Assembly: GCA_041650635.1 (NCBI GenBank)
Contig: JBAZKV010000013.1
Coordinates: 1-47,905 of the forward strand
DNA length: 47,905 nucleotides
Direction: 5' to 3'
From: Candidatus Margulisiibacteriota bacterium
Lineage (GTDB): Bacteria > Margulisbacteria > WOR-1 > JAKLHX01 > JBAZKV01
Part shown: positions 47,720 through 47,905 of the stretch, piece after piece
Numbering within the stretch: position 1 is the first letter of the stretch
How the letters are laid out: every line of letters starts with the position of its first letter
Position numbers and translations under genes: made by a program
Notes under the pieces: model-generated
What the model was told of the DNA's origin: nothing
Databases searched by the model: none
What the model saw: the letters and a program-made list of their open reading frames with translations, nothing else

Positions 47720-47765
47720 CTGATTGTTAATGAGGTTGCAAGAATGATCGGGCTTGCTGACCGAT

Positions 47766-47905
47766 TTAATTCTCGGCGATCAATTCGAGGTATGCCATTA
47801 GTTGATTTATTGTTCCCTCCCCGATCTTGTTCCCGTCTTGCCCGCCTATAATACCGTTAGCGCTCTGAAAGTTGCCGACAGCAGCGCTAAAATCCCTTCT
47901 TGTGT
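47766..47905 (-). CDS. C-terminal end of a peptidoglycan-binding-domain-like protein (partial)
   Basis: The open frame enters from the right edge and ends with TAA at 47766, giving 45 residues: RDFSAAVGNFQSANGI, then IGGQDGNKIGEGTINQL and a short helix. The pattern F..AV..FQ..NG...DG.IG..T...L is that of PG_binding_1 domains, which bind cell-wall peptidoglycan. It is too short for a sure call, and the rest lies outside the window. It may be next to, or part of, the same regulon. Confidence 0.6.
   Translation of the reverse strand, partial: TRRDFSAAVGNFQSANGIIGGQDGNKIGEGTINQLMAYLELIAEN

Noticed and set aside
1..47905. tRNA, rRNA or CRISPR array
   Set aside because: I found no cloverleaf ending in CCA, no rRNA blocks and no regularly spaced identical repeats with unique spacers.

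Overview
The window reads as a chromosomal segment of an uncultivated, probably anaerobic and fermentative bacterium. It carries a PPi-dependent phosphofructokinase, an NfnAB-type bifurcating transhydrogenase, a Fe-S type PurF and a GH57 glycosidase, and base composition is near 50 % GC. Style and repeat content recall the Margulisbacteria/Saganbacteria (WOR-1) group, but that placement is an impression and no marker here proves it.

Layout. 1-6811 (minus): trmH-like methylase, pheS, pheT, mutS and the start of a GH57 gene. 6860-8683 (minus): a HEAT-repeat protein, divergent from pfp (8809-10452, plus). 10442-19730 (minus): groES-groEL, then nusA-infB-rbfA-nrnA-truB-ligA, with CIRCE and a near-perfect sigma-70 promoter before groES and a hairpin/T-run leader before nusA. 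20129-23388 (plus): ROK kinase, hisH, hisA and an APH-fold kinase. 23377-24847 (minus): three acetyltransferase-like genes. 24884-39134 (minus): about 24 unrecognised, mostly small genes plus one TPR glycosyltransferase. 39622-47022 (minus): sugar nucleotidyltransferase, rpiB, glnA, purF, nfnB, nfnA, pdxJ. 47103-47905 (minus): an unknown protein and the tail of a peptidoglycan-binding-like protein.

The most remarkable part is 24.9-39.1 kb. Six operon starts there carry the same promoter on the minus strand, GCAAGTT(T/C), exactly 12 bases, then an octamer centred on CGATA (CGATT in one). This resembles sigma-28 (FliA/SigD/WhiG family) promoters. Three further sites keep the 12-base spacing with a variant -35 (TGAAAT..). 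One lies inside the cluster; two lie before the HEAT-repeat gene and the 182-aa gene at the far ends of the window, suggesting one regulon. The products have no signal peptides and are Ala/Ser/Met-rich and mainly helical. Some carry EF-hand loops, some share an N-terminal IYG(I/V)S, and several end in hydrophobic aromatic tails. No flagellar or injectisome core gene is present. I read the cluster as the substrate/accessory locus of a sigma-28-controlled export or appendage system; that function is inference.

Other themes: a family of paired palindromes in intergenic gaps whose inner stems vary with compensating changes; short repeats inserted in frame in mutS, ligA, hisH, nfnB and pdxJ; extended -10 boxes 6-8 bases from the ATG, predicting leaderless mRNAs for trmH, the ROK kinase, a GNAT operon and pdxJ; and a PheT lacking its N-terminal tRNA-binding domain.
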